Both the position numbers and the translations under genes were made by a program. From contig JAICWO010000003.1 in the NCBI GenBank assembly GCA_025934775.1, forward strand, positions 186,001 to 250,000: DNA of 64,000 bases, read 5' to 3'. The notes under the pieces were generated by a model, which did not search any database, was not told the origin of the DNA, and was given only the letters and a program-made list of their open reading frames with translations. Position 1 is the stretch's first letter. Every line of letters begins with the position of its first letter. This DNA is from Gemmatimonadaceae bacterium. Lineage in GTDB: Bacteria; Gemmatimonadota; Gemmatimonadetes; Gemmatimonadales; Gemmatimonadaceae. Of this stretch, positions 1 through 8,566 are shown one piece after another.

Positions 1-579
1 CTCACCAACAATCTGGTCTGCGCGATCGACCGGGATCCGATCAACATCTTCACGCCGCTGATCTCCATGTTCCTGCACGGGAGCTGGAGCCACATTCTCG
101 GCAACGCGATCTTCTTCTGGGTCTTCGGGAACAACATCGAGGACAGCATGGGGCCCGGGCGCTTCCTCGTGTTCTATCTCCTCTGCGGGATGATCGCCGC
201 CGCGACGCACGTGTTGATCCTGCCCGATTCTCCGGTGCCCACCGTCGGCGCCTCCGGCGCGATCTCCGGGATCATGGGCGCGTATCTCGTGCTCTATCCC
301 AAGGTGCGCGTCAACATGCTCTTCATCTTCATCATCTTCTTCAAAGTGTTCGCGATCCCCGCGTGGATCGTGCTCATCTACTGGTTCGGGCTGCAGGTGC
401 TCTCGGGTTTGCCGGAGCTCTCGTCCGTGCGCCCGGACGTGTCGAGCGGCGTCGCGGTCTGGGCGCACATCGGTGGATTCATCGCCGGAATGCTCCTCAT
501 CAAGGTGTTCGAGAAGCCCGAGCTCGTCGCGCAACGTTCAGCCATTCGCGAACAACGGCGGTGGCTGGCGAACGCCTGA
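1..579 (+). CDS. Rhomboid-family intramembrane serine protease, 5'-truncated by window edge
   Basis: The reading frame is open from base 1, so the true start lies outside the window; the first internal Met is at 67. The visible part has several hydrophobic segments and the rhomboid hallmarks: HGSWSHILGN in an early helix, the catalytic-serine motif GASGAISG followed by IMGAYL, and a late helix with AHIGGFIAG that supplies the histidine of the Ser-His dyad. Rhomboids cleave membrane proteins within the bilayer. The C-terminus ends in a short polar tail. Substrate cannot be inferred. The next gene starts 85 bp downstream. Confidence 0.9.
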   Translation, partial: LTNNLVCAIDRDPINIFTPLISMFLHGSWSHILGNAIFFWVFGNNIEDSMGPGRFLVFYLLCGMIAAATHVLILPDSPVPTVGASGAISGIMGAYLVLYPKVRVNMLFIFIIFFKVFAIPAWIVLIYWFGLQVLSGLPELSSVRPDVSSGVAVWAHIGGFIAGMLLIKVFEKPELVAQRSAIREQRRWLANA

Positions 580-664
580 CCGCGGGGTTGGCCGAGTCGG
601 CCGGCTCCGGTATCTTCGTTGGCGGCTATTCTCGTCACACGACGCCCCGCCTTCCTGGAGCCCA

Positions 665-1282
665 ATGTTCGGCCGCCTCCTCCCGCGCGACGACCAGTTC
701 TTCGAGCTCTTCGACCAGCTCGCGGCACATCTGGCGACGACCGCGCGGATGCTCGACGCCCTGTTCGGCGACGCGGCCCACGTCACCGAGCACGTGAAGG
801 CGATCAAGGACATCGAGCACAAAGCCGACCTGCTCACGGCCACGGTCAACCAACGGATCGACAAGAGCTTCATCACGCCGATCGACCGTGAGGACATTCA
901 CACGTTGGCGTCGCGGCTCGACGACGTGATCGATCTGCTCGACGGCACCTCGCGCCGCTTTCAGATGCTGCACATCACGCACGTGCTGCCGCCCGCCAAG
1001 CAGTTGACGGGCGTCCTCGTGCGCGCGACGACCGAGATCCAGGCCGCCGTGAGCGAGATGCGTCAGCCGCCGGCGGTGAATCAGCACGTGGCGCTCATCA
1101 AGCATCTCGAGGAAGAGGGCGACGCCATCTACCACGAAGCGGTCGGCGCGCTGTTCGCCGGCAATCCGGACCCGCTCGACGTGATTCGGTGGAAGGAGAT
1201 GTACGACACGCTCGAGCGCGCGACCGATAGCTGTATGGGTGTGGCGCAGGTGCTCCAGAGCATCTCGCTCAAGAACGGCTGA
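665..1282 (+). CDS. DUF47 family (PhoU-like) protein paired with phosphate transporter
   Basis: This 205-aa protein is helical and charged, and begins MFGRLLPRDDQFFELF, the usual start of the DUF47/PhoU-like family. The ATG at 665 follows a GGAG at suitable distance; the frame is open further upstream but that extension is low-complexity and lacks homology-like character. DUF47 proteins are cytoplasmic helical bundles nearly always encoded next to a Pit-type phosphate transporter and thought to regulate it. Here the transporter start (GTG 1299) is 16 bp downstream, so the two are almost certainly one operon. Confidence 0.9.
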   Translation: MFGRLLPRDDQFFELFDQLAAHLATTARMLDALFGDAAHVTEHVKAIKDIEHKADLLTATVNQRIDKSFITPIDREDIHTLASRLDDVIDLLDGTSRRFQMLHITHVLPPAKQLTGVLVRATTEIQAAVSEMRQPPAVNQHVALIKHLEEEGDAIYHEAVGALFAGNPDPLDVIRWKEMYDTLERATDSCMGVAQVLQSISLKNG

Positions 1283-1298
1283 TGGGGCGTCGCCCGCG

Positions 1299-2339
1299 GT
1301 GATCGCCTACGTCGTCGCGATCATCCTGATCGCATTCATCTTCGATTTCAGCAACGGCTTTCACGATTCGGCGAACTCCATCGCCACGATCGTGGGCACG
1401 CGGGTGATGAGTCCGCTCATGGCGGTCGTCTGGGCCGCGATCTTCAACTTCGCCGCCGCGTTCACCAGCTCGGTGGCGGTCGCGAAGGCGATCGGCGGCG
1501 GCATGATCAATCAGTCGATCGTGAATCCCAACGTGATCCTCGCGGCCCTCCTCGGGGCCATCGGGTGGAACGTCATCACGTGGTACTTCGGGATTCCGTC
1601 GAGCTCGTCGCACGCGCTGATCGGCGGGTACGCGGGGGCCGCGATCGCCCGCGCGGGCGCATCCGGCATCACGTGGGGAGAGAAGTGGGTCGAGACGCTC
1701 TCGTTCATCGTCGCATCCCCGATCATCGGCGTCGCGGCCGGTTATACGCTGATGCTCATTATGTTTTGGTTATTCCGCGGCTGGTCCGGTCGCCGCGTCG
1801 ACCGCCTGTTTCGCCCGGGTCAGTTCTTCAGCTCGGCGCTCCTGTCCTACTCCCACGGCAGCAACGACGCGCAGAAGACGATGGGCGTCGTCGTGGGACT
1901 ACTCGTCTCGGTGCACCCGCTGTTCGCGCACGAGCAGGGATGGCTCCATCATCTCTACCTGCCCACGAACGACACGATTCCGAGCTGGCTCAAGCTCTGC
2001 GCGTACACCGCGATCTCGTTCGGTACGCTCTCCGGGGGTTGGCGGATCGTGCACACCATGGGCTCGCGGATCACGAAGTTGCGACCCGTCGGAGGGTTCT
2101 GCTCGGACACCGCCGGCGCCGCGACGATTCTTCTCGCGACCGCGTTCGGAATTCCAGTCAGCACCACCCACACCATCACGGGCTCGATCGTCGGTGTGGG
2201 CGCCACGCAGCGCCTCTCGGCGGTGCGATGGGGTATCGCCGGACGCATCGTGTGGGCGTGGATCCTCACGATCCCCGCATCGGCGCTCATGGCCGCGATC
2301 GCGTACTACATCCTCGCGTTCATCATCCCGCTCAAGTGA
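1299..2339 (+). CDS. pit: Inorganic phosphate transporter, Pit family
   Basis: This 346-aa polytopic membrane protein is low-affinity phosphate permease-like. The PHO4/PiT signature appears twice: near the N-terminus (FDFSNGFHDSANSIATIVGT) and in the second half (SHGSNDAQKTMGVV), which is the family's internal duplication. A third typical motif is GIPVSTTHTITGSIVG near the C-terminus. GTG at 1299 is chosen because the hydrophobic first helix (VIAYVVAIILIAFIF) starts there; an earlier in-frame GTG at 1239 would overlap the DUF47 gene and add an Arg-rich stretch. Co-transcribed with the DUF47 gene. Confidence 0.93.
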   Translation: MIAYVVAIILIAFIFDFSNGFHDSANSIATIVGTRVMSPLMAVVWAAIFNFAAAFTSSVAVAKAIGGGMINQSIVNPNVILAALLGAIGWNVITWYFGIPSSSSHALIGGYAGAAIARAGASGITWGEKWVETLSFIVASPIIGVAAGYTLMLIMFWLFRGWSGRRVDRLFRPGQFFSSALLSYSHGSNDAQKTMGVVVGLLVSVHPLFAHEQGWLHHLYLPTNDTIPSWLKLCAYTAISFGTLSGGWRIVHTMGSRITKLRPVGGFCSDTAGAATILLATAFGIPVSTTHTITGSIVGVGATQRLSAVRWGIAGRIVWAWILTIPASALMAAIAYYILAFIIPLK

Positions 2340-2373
2340 TTCGCCGCGGTTCCTGATCCTGCCGCCGGTGCGG

Positions 2374-3009
2374 TCATGTGGATGACGGTCTCGCGTTGGA
2401 CAGCCTGCGCTGAATCTTCGCGACGATCATCTCGATCGCGACGGCGTTATGGCCGCCTCGGGGAACGATCACGTCGGCATATCGCTTGGAGGGTTCCACG
2501 AACTCCAGGTGCATCGGCTGCACGGTGGTCATGTACTGATTGAGAATTTCATCAAGTGGCCGCCCGCGCCGGCTCATGTCGCGGCGAATGCGCCGGATCA
2601 ACCGAATATCGGGATCGGCATCCACGAACACCTTCACGTCGCACAAATCGCGCACGCGTGGGTCGCTGAGCAGGAGAATGCCGTCGATGACGACGACGTC
2701 GGCGGCAGGCACCGCCACCGTACGATCGCTGCGCGTATGGCTGACGAAGTCGTAAACCGGCTTGTCGATCGGCGCGCCCGTGCCCAGGCGCTCGAGCTGC
2801 GAGACGAGCAGCTCCCAATCGAACGCATCGGGATGATCCCAATTGATCTTGCGCCGTTCGGCCAGCGAGAGGTGCGCGTAGTTGACGTAGTACGCGTCCA
2901 TGTCGATGAACGCGACCGACTCGGTGTGGAGCGCTTGCGCGACATTGCGGGCGACGGTCGACTTGCCCGATCCGCTGCCGCCGGCGATGCCGATGATGAG
3001 CGGCTTCAT
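2374..3009 (-). CDS. udk: Uridine kinase
   Basis: The 211-aa protein phosphorylates uridine/cytidine to UMP/CMP in pyrimidine salvage. It has an N-terminal P-loop GIAGGSGSGKST (about residues 7-18), the nucleoside-binding segment AFIDMDAYYVNYAHLS, the conserved NWDHPDAFDWELL block and the RRIRRDMSRRGR lid-like arginine segment. Length matches the family (about 210 aa). It is convergent with pit (34 bp gap) and divergent from the nucleotidase operon at 3126, placing pyrimidine salvage next to purine salvage. Confidence 0.95.
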   Translation of the reverse strand: MKPLIIGIAGGSGSGKSTVARNVAQALHTESVAFIDMDAYYVNYAHLSLAERRKINWDHPDAFDWELLVSQLERLGTGAPIDKPVYDFVSHTRSDRTVAVPAADVVVIDGILLLSDPRVRDLCDVKVFVDADPDIRLIRRIRRDMSRRGRPLDEILNQYMTTVQPMHLEFVEPSKRYADVIVPRGGHNAVAIEMIVAKIQRRLSNARPSST

Positions 3010-3125
3010 GGCCCGGTCGGCGGCTGGATCGTTCGCCGGGAACGCTGCCGGCCCGTGGACGCGATGTGAAGCGGGTGCACTGTCACAATCTGGTATCGTC
3101 GCCGCGCTCGCCGCTAGCTTCCGTC

Positions 3126-4784
3126 ATGCGAGTCCGGACGCTCTTCGCCTGTGGGATGGTGCTCGTCGGCTGCCGCGCCGCGCCGCCCGCATCGCCCGCC
3201 GATTCCCTCGATCTCGTCGTCGCCGCCACCACCGACGTGCACGGCCACCTGCGCGGCTGGGACTACTACGCCGAGCGGCCGGACACGATGCGCGGCCTCG
3301 CGCGTGCGGCGACGATCGTCGACTCGGTGCGCCGGTCGGCGAGCCTTCCGCCAATCCTCGTCGACGCGGGCGACATGCTCGAGGGGAATCCGCTCACCTT
3401 CGTCGCCGCGCGCATCGACACCATGCAGCTCCATCCGGTGATCGCGGCCATGAACGCGATGCACTATGACGCCGCCGTCATTGGAAATCATGAATTCAAC
3501 TATGGGATGGGGCTGCTGGAGCGCGCCTCTGGCCAGGCCGACTTCCCGCTGCTCGCCGCGAACGCGTTCACTCCCGCGGGCGCCCCGCGCTTCCGCGGCT
3601 GGACCATGGTGCGCCGCGGACCGCTTCGTGTCGCGTTGATCGGCGCGACCACGCCGGGCTCAATGCTCTGGGACCGCGACAATCTCGCTGGCCGGCTCGT
3701 GATTCGAGACATCGTGCCTTCGGTGCGTACCGCGGTCGAAGGCGCGCGCACGGCGGGCGCCGACGTCGTGGTCGTGCTCCTGCACTCGGGACTCGACGAG
3801 CCCTCGAGCTACGACACGGTGTCCACGCACGTGCCGAGCGAGAACGTCGCGGCGCGCGTCGCGCGCGAGGTGCCCGGCATCGATCTCATCGTCTACGGTC
3901 ACTCGCACGCCCAGATGGCGGACACGCTGATCGGCTCGACGTTGTTGATGCAGCCCAAGAACTGGGCGACGAGCGTTGCGGTCGCGCACATCGACGTCGT
4001 CCGCCGCGACGGCCGCTGGGCCGTCGCGGGCAAGCGAAGCGCGATCATCACGAGCGTGCATCACCGCGAGTCCAGGGCCGTGCTCTCGGCCACTGAGCGC
4101 GGCCATCGCGCCGCCATGCGCTACGCCAACACGCCGATCGGCACGACGACCGTTGCCTGGCGCGCCGACTCCGCGCGCGTCGTCGACACGCCGCTGATCG
4201 ATTTCATCCTCGAGGTGGAGCGGCGCGCCTCCGGCGCGCAGCTCGCGTCCACCGCCGCATTCTCGCTCGATGCCTCGATCGCGGCCGGCCCCATTCCGCT
4301 CGCCCGCATCGCGGCGCTGTATCCGTACGACAATACGCTGCGCGCCGTGCGCATCAGCGGGCGCCAGTTGCGCGAGTATCTCGAGTGGAGCGCGCGGTAT
4401 TTTCGCGCGGCGCCGGACGGCTCGTACGCCGTCGATCGCGCGATCCCCGGATACAACTTCGACGTCGTCTCGGGCGTCGACTACACGATCGACGTCTCGC
4501 GGCCCGTCGGCGCGCGTATCACAAAACTCCAATACCAGGGACGCGACGTCGCGCCGGCCGACACGTTCACGATGGCGCTGAACAACTATCGCCAGTCCGG
4601 CGGCGGCGGGTACGCCATGCTGCGCAGCGCGCCGGTCGTTTATGATCGGCAGCAGGAGATTCGGCAACTGCTGATCGACGAGGTCCGGCGCGCCGGCACC
4701 CTGCGCCCGACCGATTATTTTCATCCGAACTGGCGAATCGAGCCGGCCGCGGCCATCGGACCGCTTCTTCACTCAATGCGATGA
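3126..4784 (+). CDS. 5'-nucleotidase / 2',3'-cyclic phosphodiesterase-type lipoprotein
   Basis: The 552-aa protein is predicted to hydrolyse extracytoplasmic nucleotides to nucleosides. From ATG 3126 the N-terminus MRVRTLFACGMVLVGC is a lipoprotein signal with lipobox ending at Cys16. The metallophosphoesterase domain follows (TTDVHGH, GNHEFNYG, VYGHSHAQM supply metal ligands), then the C-terminal nucleotide-binding domain with YPYDNTL and NNYRQSGGGGYAML. The frame is open to 3066 but the longer start would bury the signal. The stop overlaps the next gene by 4 nt (ATGA), starting an operon of nucleotidase, small protein, adenosine deaminase and nucleoside phosphorylase. Confidence 0.92.
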   Translation: MRVRTLFACGMVLVGCRAAPPASPADSLDLVVAATTDVHGHLRGWDYYAERPDTMRGLARAATIVDSVRRSASLPPILVDAGDMLEGNPLTFVAARIDTMQLHPVIAAMNAMHYDAAVIGNHEFNYGMGLLERASGQADFPLLAANAFTPAGAPRFRGWTMVRRGPLRVALIGATTPGSMLWDRDNLAGRLVIRDIVPSVRTAVEGARTAGADVVVVLLHSGLDEPSSYDTVSTHVPSENVAARVAREVPGIDLIVYGHSHAQMADTLIGSTLLMQPKNWATSVAVAHIDVVRRDGRWAVAGKRSAIITSVHHRESRAVLSATERGHRAAMRYANTPIGTTTVAWRADSARVVDTPLIDFILEVERRASGAQLASTAAFSLDASIAAGPIPLARIAALYPYDNTLRAVRISGRQLREYLEWSARYFRAAPDGSYAVDRAIPGYNFDVVSGVDYTIDVSRPVGARITKLQYQGRDVAPADTFTMALNNYRQSGGGGYAMLRSAPVVYDRQQEIRQLLIDEVRRAGTLRPTDYFHPNWRIEPAAAIGPLLHSMR

Positions 4785-5026
4785 CTCGAATGATTCGTGT
4801 GTTCGTGAATGGATCCGGCGTCGACGTGCCGGCGGGTGCGACGGCGCTCGAGGCCGTGCGCGCCTGGAACGGCGACGCGGCCGCGGAGATCGCGGCGGGC
4901 GCCCGCGTCGTCACCGACAGCCGCGGCTTGCCGATCGATGCGTCCACCCCGATAAGCGCTGGCTCGATTCTGCGGCTCGTGCTGAACCGCGGCCACGAGG
5001 CCGCAGACGTCGACGGAGAGTCGTGA
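4781..5026 (+). CDS. Small beta-grasp (ThiS/MoaD-like) protein without a terminal Gly-Gly
   Basis: The 81-aa protein begins MTRMIRVFVNGSGVDVPAGA, a strand-turn-strand opening typical of beta-grasp folds, followed by TALEAVRAW as the helix and a late SILRLVLNRG strand. It lacks the C-terminal diglycine of ThiS/MoaD sulfur carriers, ending instead in an acidic tail, so sulfur transfer is unlikely. It overlaps the nucleotidase stop by 4 nt and lies 7 bp before adenosine deaminase, so it is translationally embedded in the purine-salvage operon. Fold assignment is from pattern only; function unknown. Confidence 0.7.
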   Translation: MTRMIRVFVNGSGVDVPAGATALEAVRAWNGDAAAEIAAGARVVTDSRGLPIDASTPISAGSILRLVLNRGHEAADVDGES

Positions 5027-5033
5027 GCGCCGC

Positions 5034-6083
5034 ATGGCTCCGATGATCCACTCCGAGCTGTTGCGGCGCCTGCCCAAAGCCGAGCTCCATTGCCATCTCG
5101 ACGGCTCGGTGCGGCCGGAGACGCTGATCGAGCTCGGCCGCGAGTACGAGCAGCCGATGCCGCGCGACGATGCCGCGGCGCTTCGCGAGTACATGCGCGT
5201 CGACGACGCGCGAAGCCTCGAGGATTATCTCGCCCGATTCGACGTGACGCTCTCCGTGATGCAGACGTCGGAGGCGCTCGAGCGCATCGCGTACGAGCTG
5301 TCGATGGACGCCGCGGCCGACGGCGTTCGATACATCGAGGTGCGCTACTCGCCCGTGCTCAACGTGCGTGGAGGACTCGAGCTCGGCGAAGCGGTGGAGG
5401 CGCCGCTGCGCGGCCTCGAGCGCGCGGAGCGCGACGGCGGCGCGATGGCGCGCGTCATCGTCACCGGCCTCCGGCACATGACCGCCGACGTGTCGCTGGA
5501 ATTGGCGAAGCTCGCGGTGGGCTACAGGCACCGCGGCGTGGTCGGCTTCGATCTGGCTGGCGGCGAGCTCGGAAATCCGGCGCACGTACACGCCGCGGCG
5601 TTCGCATACGCTCGCGAGCACGATCTCGCGTGCACCTGCCACGCCGGCGAAGGGGCGGACGCGAGCTACGTACGGGACGCCGTGCACGTGTGCGGCGCGA
5701 ACCGCATCGGCCATGCGACGCGGCTGTTCGAGGATGAATCGCTGACCCAATACGTGAACGATCGCCGCATCGCGCTCGAGATCTGCCTCACGAGCAACGT
5801 GCAGACGCACGCCGTCGAGTCGTACCAGGAGCACCCGCTTCGCATGTACTACGATCGCGGGATGAACGTCGTCCTCAACACCGACAACCGCCTCATGAGC
5901 GGCACGACGCTCACCGACGAATATCTCCGCGCGGCGACGACGCTTGGCTTCACCTTCGACGAGCTCGCCGAGATCGCGATGAACGGTTTCGCGAGCGCAT
6001 TCATTCCGTGGGAAGAGCGCGAGCGGCTGATCGCCGGCGCCCGCGCGGACATCTCGGCGTTGCGCGGCGGCGCGGCGGCGTGA
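5034..6083 (+). CDS. add: Adenosine deaminase
   Basis: The 349-aa enzyme converts adenosine (and deoxyadenosine) to inosine in the cytoplasm. Zn and catalytic motifs are present: KAELHCHLDGS near the N-terminus, TCHAGEGA in the middle (His plus catalytic Glu), TSNVQTHAV, and LNTDNRLMSGT near the C-terminus with the metal-binding Asp. The last motif reads TDN rather than the TDDP of the classic enzyme, a variant known in other bacterial adenosine deaminases. Product inosine feeds the phosphorylase encoded next, whose GTG overlaps this stop by 4 nt. Confidence 0.94.
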   Translation: MAPMIHSELLRRLPKAELHCHLDGSVRPETLIELGREYEQPMPRDDAAALREYMRVDDARSLEDYLARFDVTLSVMQTSEALERIAYELSMDAAADGVRYIEVRYSPVLNVRGGLELGEAVEAPLRGLERAERDGGAMARVIVTGLRHMTADVSLELAKLAVGYRHRGVVGFDLAGGELGNPAHVHAAAFAYAREHDLACTCHAGEGADASYVRDAVHVCGANRIGHATRLFEDESLTQYVNDRRIALEICLTSNVQTHAVESYQEHPLRMYYDRGMNVVLNTDNRLMSGTTLTDEYLRAATTLGFTFDELAEIAMNGFASAFIPWEERERLIAGARADISALRGGAAA

Positions 6084-6910
6084 GCGCATACGGGTCGGCC
6101 GCGGCGTCGCGCGCGGCATCGCGAATTCGCGAGCGCATTCGCGCCACGCGGCCGGTTGCCGCGATCGTGCTCGGCTCCGGGCTCGGCGGACTCGCGGACG
6201 AGATCGAGCGCGACGCCTCCGTTCCGTATCGCGACATTCCGGGCTTCCCGTCGGCGACCGTCGCCGGACATGCGGGCGAGCTGATCACCGGCACGCTCGG
6301 CGGACAATTCGTCGTCGCGCTCGCCGGCCGCTTTCACATGTACGAAGGCCACGATGCGCGGCTCGCGGCGTTCCCCGCGCGCGTGGTGCACGCGCTCGGC
6401 GCGCGCACGCTGATCGTCTCGAACGCCGCGGGCGGGGTGAACCGGAATTGGCAGCCCGGCGATCTGATGCTGATCCGCGACCATCTGAATCTCATGTTTC
6501 GCAATCCGTTGACCGGCCGCGCGGAGCCGGGCGATCTGCGCTTTCCCGACATGTCCGCGCCCTACGATCCCGCGCTCGGCGCGCTGGCGCGTGAGATCGC
6601 GCGGGAGCAGGGAACCGTGTTGAGCGAGGGCGTGTATGCGGGGCTGCTCGGGCCCGCCTACGAGACGCCGGCCGAGGTCCGCATGCTCGAGCGCTTTGGC
6701 GCGGACGCGGTCGGCATGTCGACCGTCCCCGAGGTGGTCGTCGCGCGCGCGATCGGCATGCGCGTGCTCGGCATCAGTTGTATTACGAATCTGGCATGCG
6801 GATTATCTAATGCGCCGATCAGCCACGCCGAGGTGCTGGAGACGACCGCCGTCGCCGCGGACAAGTTCAAGGCGCTCGTCCGCGGCGTGGTCGCCCGGCT
6901 GGAGGCGTAG
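6080..6910 (+). CDS. punA: Purine nucleoside phosphorylase, trimeric type I
   Basis: The 276-aa enzyme cleaves inosine/guanosine with phosphate to base plus ribose 1-phosphate. Visible motifs are AIVLGSGLGGLAD near the N-terminus, GFPSATVAGHAG, the phosphate/base block GRFHMYEGHDARL, LIVSNAAGGVN, and GLLGPAYETPAEVRML followed by DAVGMSTVPEVVVAR. GTG 6080 overlaps the add stop (GTGA); the open frame upstream is add in another frame. It ends the operon, 7 bp from the convergent M48 gene. With the upstream nucleotidase and deaminase it completes a path from extracellular AMP to hypoxanthine. Confidence 0.94.
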   Translation: MSAYGSAAASRAASRIRERIRATRPVAAIVLGSGLGGLADEIERDASVPYRDIPGFPSATVAGHAGELITGTLGGQFVVALAGRFHMYEGHDARLAAFPARVVHALGARTLIVSNAAGGVNRNWQPGDLMLIRDHLNLMFRNPLTGRAEPGDLRFPDMSAPYDPALGALAREIAREQGTVLSEGVYAGLLGPAYETPAEVRMLERFGADAVGMSTVPEVVVARAIGMRVLGISCITNLACGLSNAPISHAEVLETTAVAADKFKALVRGVVARLEA

Positions 6911-6917
6911 CGGTTCG

Positions 6918-7727
6918 CTACCGGCCGCTCGCGACCGGAGGCGCCGCGAGCGCGTGCACCCGCGCCTTGAAATCCTCGAACGCCTTCGTGTCCGAGGTGA
7001 GCGTCCGGATGATCGCCGGATTGACTTTCGCGATCTGGTCGCGCGTCGCCTGGATCCGGCTCTCCTCGAGCGGGTGATCGGTGAACCACGCATCGAGCCC
7101 CGACGGCTTGGTTTGCCGCTCGGCGAGCAGCTTCTCGAACATCTCCGTCATTCCGTTCGGATTGATCCCCGCGCGAACGAGCTCGGTCACGCCGGCCGCG
7201 TCGGCCTGCGCTTCATCGTCTCGGCTGAATTTCGCAAACACCGCGTTGCCGCCGATGTCGATGGCCGCCTGGCTCAAGCCGCTGTTGCAGATGGCCGTGA
7301 GCACGCACGCGACCGTCAACCCCACGTTCGCGCCCTGCATCTGTTCCATCTGCTTCACCGAGTGGCGCAGCACGACGTGCCCGATCTCGTGCGCGATCAC
7401 CGACGCGAACTGGTCCATGCGATCGGACCGCTCCGCCACGCCGCGGTTCACGTAGATGAAGCCGCCCGGCAGCGCGAACGCGTTGAAGTCGTTCGTGTTC
7501 ACCATGTAAAAATGCCAATCGAGATCGGCGCGCGACGTCACGTGCGCGATCGAGTCGCCGAGGATGTTCAGGTATCGATTGACGTACGGATCCTGGATGA
7601 TCGGCAGCTGCGCGTTCACCTGCTGCGCCTGTTGCGCACCGATCTGCACTTCCTGCTGTTGCGAGATTCCACACCCCGCCAGCACCGCCATCGCGGCCAT
7701 TGCCGCGCCCGCAACGAATCGTCTCAT
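6918..7727 (-). CDS. M48-family metalloprotease lipoprotein (Loi/BepA-like)
   Basis: The 269-aa protein starts MRRFVAGAAMAAMAVLAGC, a lipoprotein signal with the Cys at about 19, so it is probably periplasmic and membrane-anchored. The zinc motif VIAHEIGHVVLRHS lies near the middle, preceded by NAFALPGGFIYVNRG, the typical M48 segment; a later EAQADAAGVTELVRAG supplies the third ligand region. Members take part in outer-membrane protein quality control. The frame is open upstream to 7850 but only the 7727 start gives the signal peptide. No TPR region follows, so it is a protease-only form. Confidence 0.9.
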   Translation of the reverse strand: MRRFVAGAAMAAMAVLAGCGISQQQEVQIGAQQAQQVNAQLPIIQDPYVNRYLNILGDSIAHVTSRADLDWHFYMVNTNDFNAFALPGGFIYVNRGVAERSDRMDQFASVIAHEIGHVVLRHSVKQMEQMQGANVGLTVACVLTAICNSGLSQAAIDIGGNAVFAKFSRDDEAQADAAGVTELVRAGINPNGMTEMFEKLLAERQTKPSGLDAWFTDHPLEESRIQATRDQIAKVNPAIIRTLTSDTKAFEDFKARVHALAAPPVASGR

Positions 7728-7801
7728 AGTCGAGTGTCTTCCGTGCTTCTGTCGTGATGGACTCGAGGGCAAGACATATTCCCGCCTCAGCTTAATACCC
7801 C

Positions 7802-8566
7802 ATGTCAAAGCTGCTGACGCTGGCGCGTGATCTCCGCCGCCGAAAGGCACGCGAGCGCCAGGGCCTGTTCGTCGCCGAAGGCATCCGAACCGTCGAGGAG
7901 CTGCTCCGATCTGGGGTACAGGTTCGGGGACTGCTCGCCGTCGGTCCCGAGCTCGAGGCCTCGCCGCGAGGCGCGGCGTTGGTTTCGGATGCCTCGCGAC
8001 GCGGACTGCCGATCGAGCAGGTCACCGAATCGGAGTTCGGTTCGGCGGCCGAAACAGAGTCGCCGCAAGGAGTTCTGGCGATCGGCGTCGTGCCGGAGCG
8101 CACGCTGGCCGACGTCGAGGCTTCGACTGTGATCCGACTCTTGGTCCTCGATGCCGTTCAAGACCCCGGAAACGTCGGCACGATGATCCGCACCGCGGCC
8201 GCCCTGGGTATCACGGCAACTTTTTCCCTCCCGGGAACCGTTGACCTCTGGAACGCCAAAGTCGTCCGTAGCGCGATGGGGGCTCACTTCCATCACCCCT
8301 GCTCGAGTGGTACCTGGGACGAGCTCGATGCGTTCCGTCAGGAACGATCGATTGCGATCTGGGCCGCGGACGCGGGCGGTGGACCGATCGACGAGTTGGC
8401 GGCGCCTGAACGGCTCGCCCTCGTCGTCGGAAACGAAGGAAGTGGGCTGACATCGGCATCACGGTCGCGCGCGGATCGACTCGTCGCGCTTCCGATCACC
8501 GCGGCGGTCGAATCACTCAACGTTGCCGTCGCCGCGGGCATCCTTCTCTACGAGCTGCGTCGGTGA
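7802..8566 (+). CDS. TrmH/SpoU-family RNA 2'-O-methyltransferase
   Basis: The 254-aa protein has an N-terminal RNA-binding region (LARDLRRRKARERQGLFVAE, then GIRTVEELL) and a C-terminal SPOUT knot with the three family motifs: LDAVQDPGNVGTMIRTAAA, ALVVGNEGSGL and PITAAVESLNVAVAAGILLY. This is the RlmB/TsnR-like architecture that methylates ribose 2'-OH in rRNA or tRNA; exact target not predictable. It is divergent from the M48 gene and overlaps the prepilin peptidase start by 4 nt (GTGA). Confidence 0.92.
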   Translation: MSKLLTLARDLRRRKARERQGLFVAEGIRTVEELLRSGVQVRGLLAVGPELEASPRGAALVSDASRRGLPIEQVTESEFGSAAETESPQGVLAIGVVPERTLADVEASTVIRLLVLDAVQDPGNVGTMIRTAAALGITATFSLPGTVDLWNAKVVRSAMGAHFHHPCSSGTWDELDAFRQERSIAIWAADAGGGPIDELAAPERLALVVGNEGSGLTSASRSRADRLVALPITAAVESLNVAVAAGILLYELRR

